Source: Defluviitaleaceae bacterium (lineage in GTDB: Bacteria; Bacillota; Clostridia; Lachnospirales; WRAX01). Taken from it: DNA of 6,414 nt. The notes beneath the pieces are model-generated. The model made no database searches. It saw only the letters and a list, made by a program, of their open reading frames with translations, and was not told where the DNA came from. The stretch covers positions 1 through 6,414 of the forward strand of contig WRBU01000067.1 in the NCBI GenBank assembly GCA_009784355.1, written 5' to 3'. The position numbers and the translations under genes were made by a program. Positions within the stretch are counted from its first letter, which is position 1. Each line of letters starts with the position of its first letter. Positions 4,891 through 6,414 of this stretch are shown here, piece by piece.

Positions 4891-6414
4891 ATGAAACATG
4901 AGATGATTTTGGTGATGGATTTTGGCGGGCAGTATAAAGAGCTTATTGCCCGTGGGGTGAGAGCAAATGGGGTTTATTCGGAAATTAGACCCGGTTCGTT
5001 TTCTGCGGAGAAAATTAGGGAACTTGCGCCTATCGGAATTATTTTGACAGGCGGCCCAAAGAGTGTTTATTTGGATGACAGCTATCTTTGCGACCCTGCT
5101 ATTTTTGAGCTTGGCATCCCTGTTTTGGGTATATGCTATGGTATGCAAATGATGGTACATATGCTTGGCGGCAAGGTTGCGGCTGGGGATGTGGGCGAAT
5201 ACGGGCAGGTATCTATTGAGTCCTTTGGTGAATCAAAGTTGTTGTCGCAAGGCAATTTTAAAGCATTAATGAGCCACCGTGACAGCGTTGCCGAGCTCCC
5301 GCAAGGCTTTGTGCAAACTGCTAAAACCGATAATTGCATTGCCGCAATAGAAAATAACGACAAAAAGCTGTATGGGCTACAATTTCATCCCGAAACAGAC
5401 CTTACTGCTGGGGGCAAGGAGATTTTGCGTAAATTTTTGATAGACATTTGCGGTGCAAAAGGTGATTATGAGTTAAAAGGGTATGAAGAAGAAAAAATTG
5501 CTCAAATTAGGGATGTCGTGGGCGAAAATGACCGTGTTTTGCTTGCGTTAAGCGGCGGTGTGGATAGCTCCGTTTGTGCGGCACTTCTTTCCAGAGCCAT
5601 CCCTAGTCGGCTAGACTGTATTTTTGTTGACCACGGCTTTATGCGTCATGGTGAGCCTGATGCCATCGAAGCTGCTTTTGCAAATGATGACATAAACTTT
5701 GTACGCGTTGATGCTTCTGACCGCTTTTTGGCAAAATTAAAGGGCATAACAGACCCCGAACAAAAGCGCAAAATTATTGGGCATGAGTTTATTGCTGTTT
5801 TTGAGGAGGAGGCGAAAAAGCTAGGGAATGTGCAATACTTTGCACAAGGCACAATTTATCCCGACATTGTGGAAAGCGGCGGAGAATACGGAGCAGTTAT
5901 AAAAAGCCATCACAATGTGGGTGGACTACCCGAAAAATTAGGCTTTAAACAAGTAATAGAACCACTCGCAGGATTGTTTAAGGACGAAGTTCGCAACCTA
6001 GGAACACAGCTTGGTCTTCCTGAAAATATTGTGCACCGCCAACCTTTCCCCGGTCCTGGGCTTGCTATTCGCTGCATTGGGGAGCTTACCCGTGAAAAGC
6101 TAGACATCCTGCGTGCCGCCGACCACATCACCACCCAAGAAATAGAAGCGCACCTTGACCCAAAGCCCGCCCAATACTTTTGCGTGCTTACCGACACAAA
6201 AAGCGTGGGCGTAAAGGGCGATGCCCGCACATACGACCCCGTTATAGCCGTGCGTGCTGTAACCACCCAAGACTTTATGACAGCGGAGTATTTTCATATT
6301 CCGCACGAAGTCCTTACGGGCATTTCAAACCGTATTACACGTGAAATTTCGGGGGTGTCGCGTGTGGTTTATGACATAACTTCCAAGCCGCCAGGGACGG
6401 TCGAGTGGGAATGA
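4891..6414 (+). CDS. guaA: GMP synthase (glutamine-hydrolysing)
   Basis: Makes GMP from XMP, ATP and glutamine, the last step of guanine nucleotide synthesis, in the cytoplasm. All 507 residues are present, the usual length. The N-terminal class I glutamine amidotransferase (about 5-190) shows DFGGQY, LTGGPKSV (52-59), the nucleophile Cys82 in GICYGMQ, and His166 and Glu168 in FHPE. The ATP-pyrophosphatase domain has the P-loop SGGVDSS (221-227) and FVDHGFMR. The C-terminal dimerisation domain contains PFPGPGLAIR (385-394) and ends in SKPPGTVEWE, the near-invariant GuaA terminus, so the gene is complete to its TGA at the window edge. It follows the RCC1 gene in the same direction. No separate promoter is convincing, so it is probably read from the dapF promoter, through the palindromic element. 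No purine-riboswitch pattern is seen upstream. Identification is secure. Confidence 0.99.
   Translation: MKHEMILVMDFGGQYKELIARGVRANGVYSEIRPGSFSAEKIRELAPIGIILTGGPKSVYLDDSYLCDPAIFELGIPVLGICYGMQMMVHMLGGKVAAGDVGEYGQVSIESFGESKLLSQGNFKALMSHRDSVAELPQGFVQTAKTDNCIAAIENNDKKLYGLQFHPETDLTAGGKEILRKFLIDICGAKGDYELKGYEEEKIAQIRDVVGENDRVLLALSGGVDSSVCAALLSRAIPSRLDCIFVDHGFMRHGEPDAIEAAFANDDINFVRVDASDRFLAKLKGITDPEQKRKIIGHEFIAVFEEEAKKLGNVQYFAQGTIYPDIVESGGEYGAVIKSHHNVGGLPEKLGFKQVIEPLAGLFKDEVRNLGTQLGLPENIVHRQPFPGPGLAIRCIGELTREKLDILRAADHITTQEIEAHLDPKPAQYFCVLTDTKSVGVKGDARTYDPVIAVRAVTTQDFMTAEYFHIPHEVLTGISNRITREISGVSRVVYDITSKPPGTVEWE

Noticed and set aside
4690..5160. Minus-strand open frame of 156 codons across the palindromic element and the start of guaA
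   Set aside because: It is antisense to the well-supported guaA N-terminus, has no recognisable domain, and is explained as a shadow frame of guaA plus the open frame of the element.

Overview
The window reads as bacterial chromosome from a Gram-positive, probably Clostridia-like member of the Bacillota. This is inferred from strong AGGAGG-type ribosome binding sites, near-consensus TTGACA/TATAAT promoters, two Sec/lipobox lipoproteins with short leaders, a moderately AT-rich composition and tight gene packing. No gene pins down the genus.

Layout: (1) 1-873, plus strand: the 3' part of an ankyrin-repeat protein gene whose 5' end lies before the window. (2) 870-915: a perfect 21-bp hairpin between convergent genes, containing both stop codons, read as a bidirectional terminator. 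(3) 912-2360, minus strand: a secreted lipoprotein with an alpha/beta-hydrolase domain. (4) 2361-2490: a divergent intergenic region with one near-perfect housekeeping promoter pointing each way. (5) 2491-3297, plus: dapF, diaminopimelate epimerase. (6) 3294-4703, plus: a lipoprotein carrying a seven-bladed RCC1-type beta-propeller, overlapping dapF by ATGA. (7) 4703-4867: a non-coding palindromic element with terminal inverted repeats, probably a MITE-like insertion. (8) 4891-6414, plus: complete guaA, GMP synthase.

The plus-strand genes dapF, RCC1 lipoprotein and guaA look like one transcription unit driven from the promoter at 2435-2463. dapF serves lysine and peptidoglycan precursor synthesis and guaA serves guanine nucleotide synthesis; the RCC1 protein has no assigned role. 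Removing the palindromic element plus one copy of a flanking TTA restores a TAA stop at the same codon of the RCC1 gene and leaves 19 nt to the guaA start. This suggests the element was inserted into a once tighter operon.

The least explained parts are the 165-bp palindromic element, the hydrolase lipoprotein (no obvious catalytic acid in the usual place and an unrecognised C-terminal domain) and the RCC1 lipoprotein coupled to dapF. I see no CRISPR array, tRNA, rRNA or recognisable defence system.
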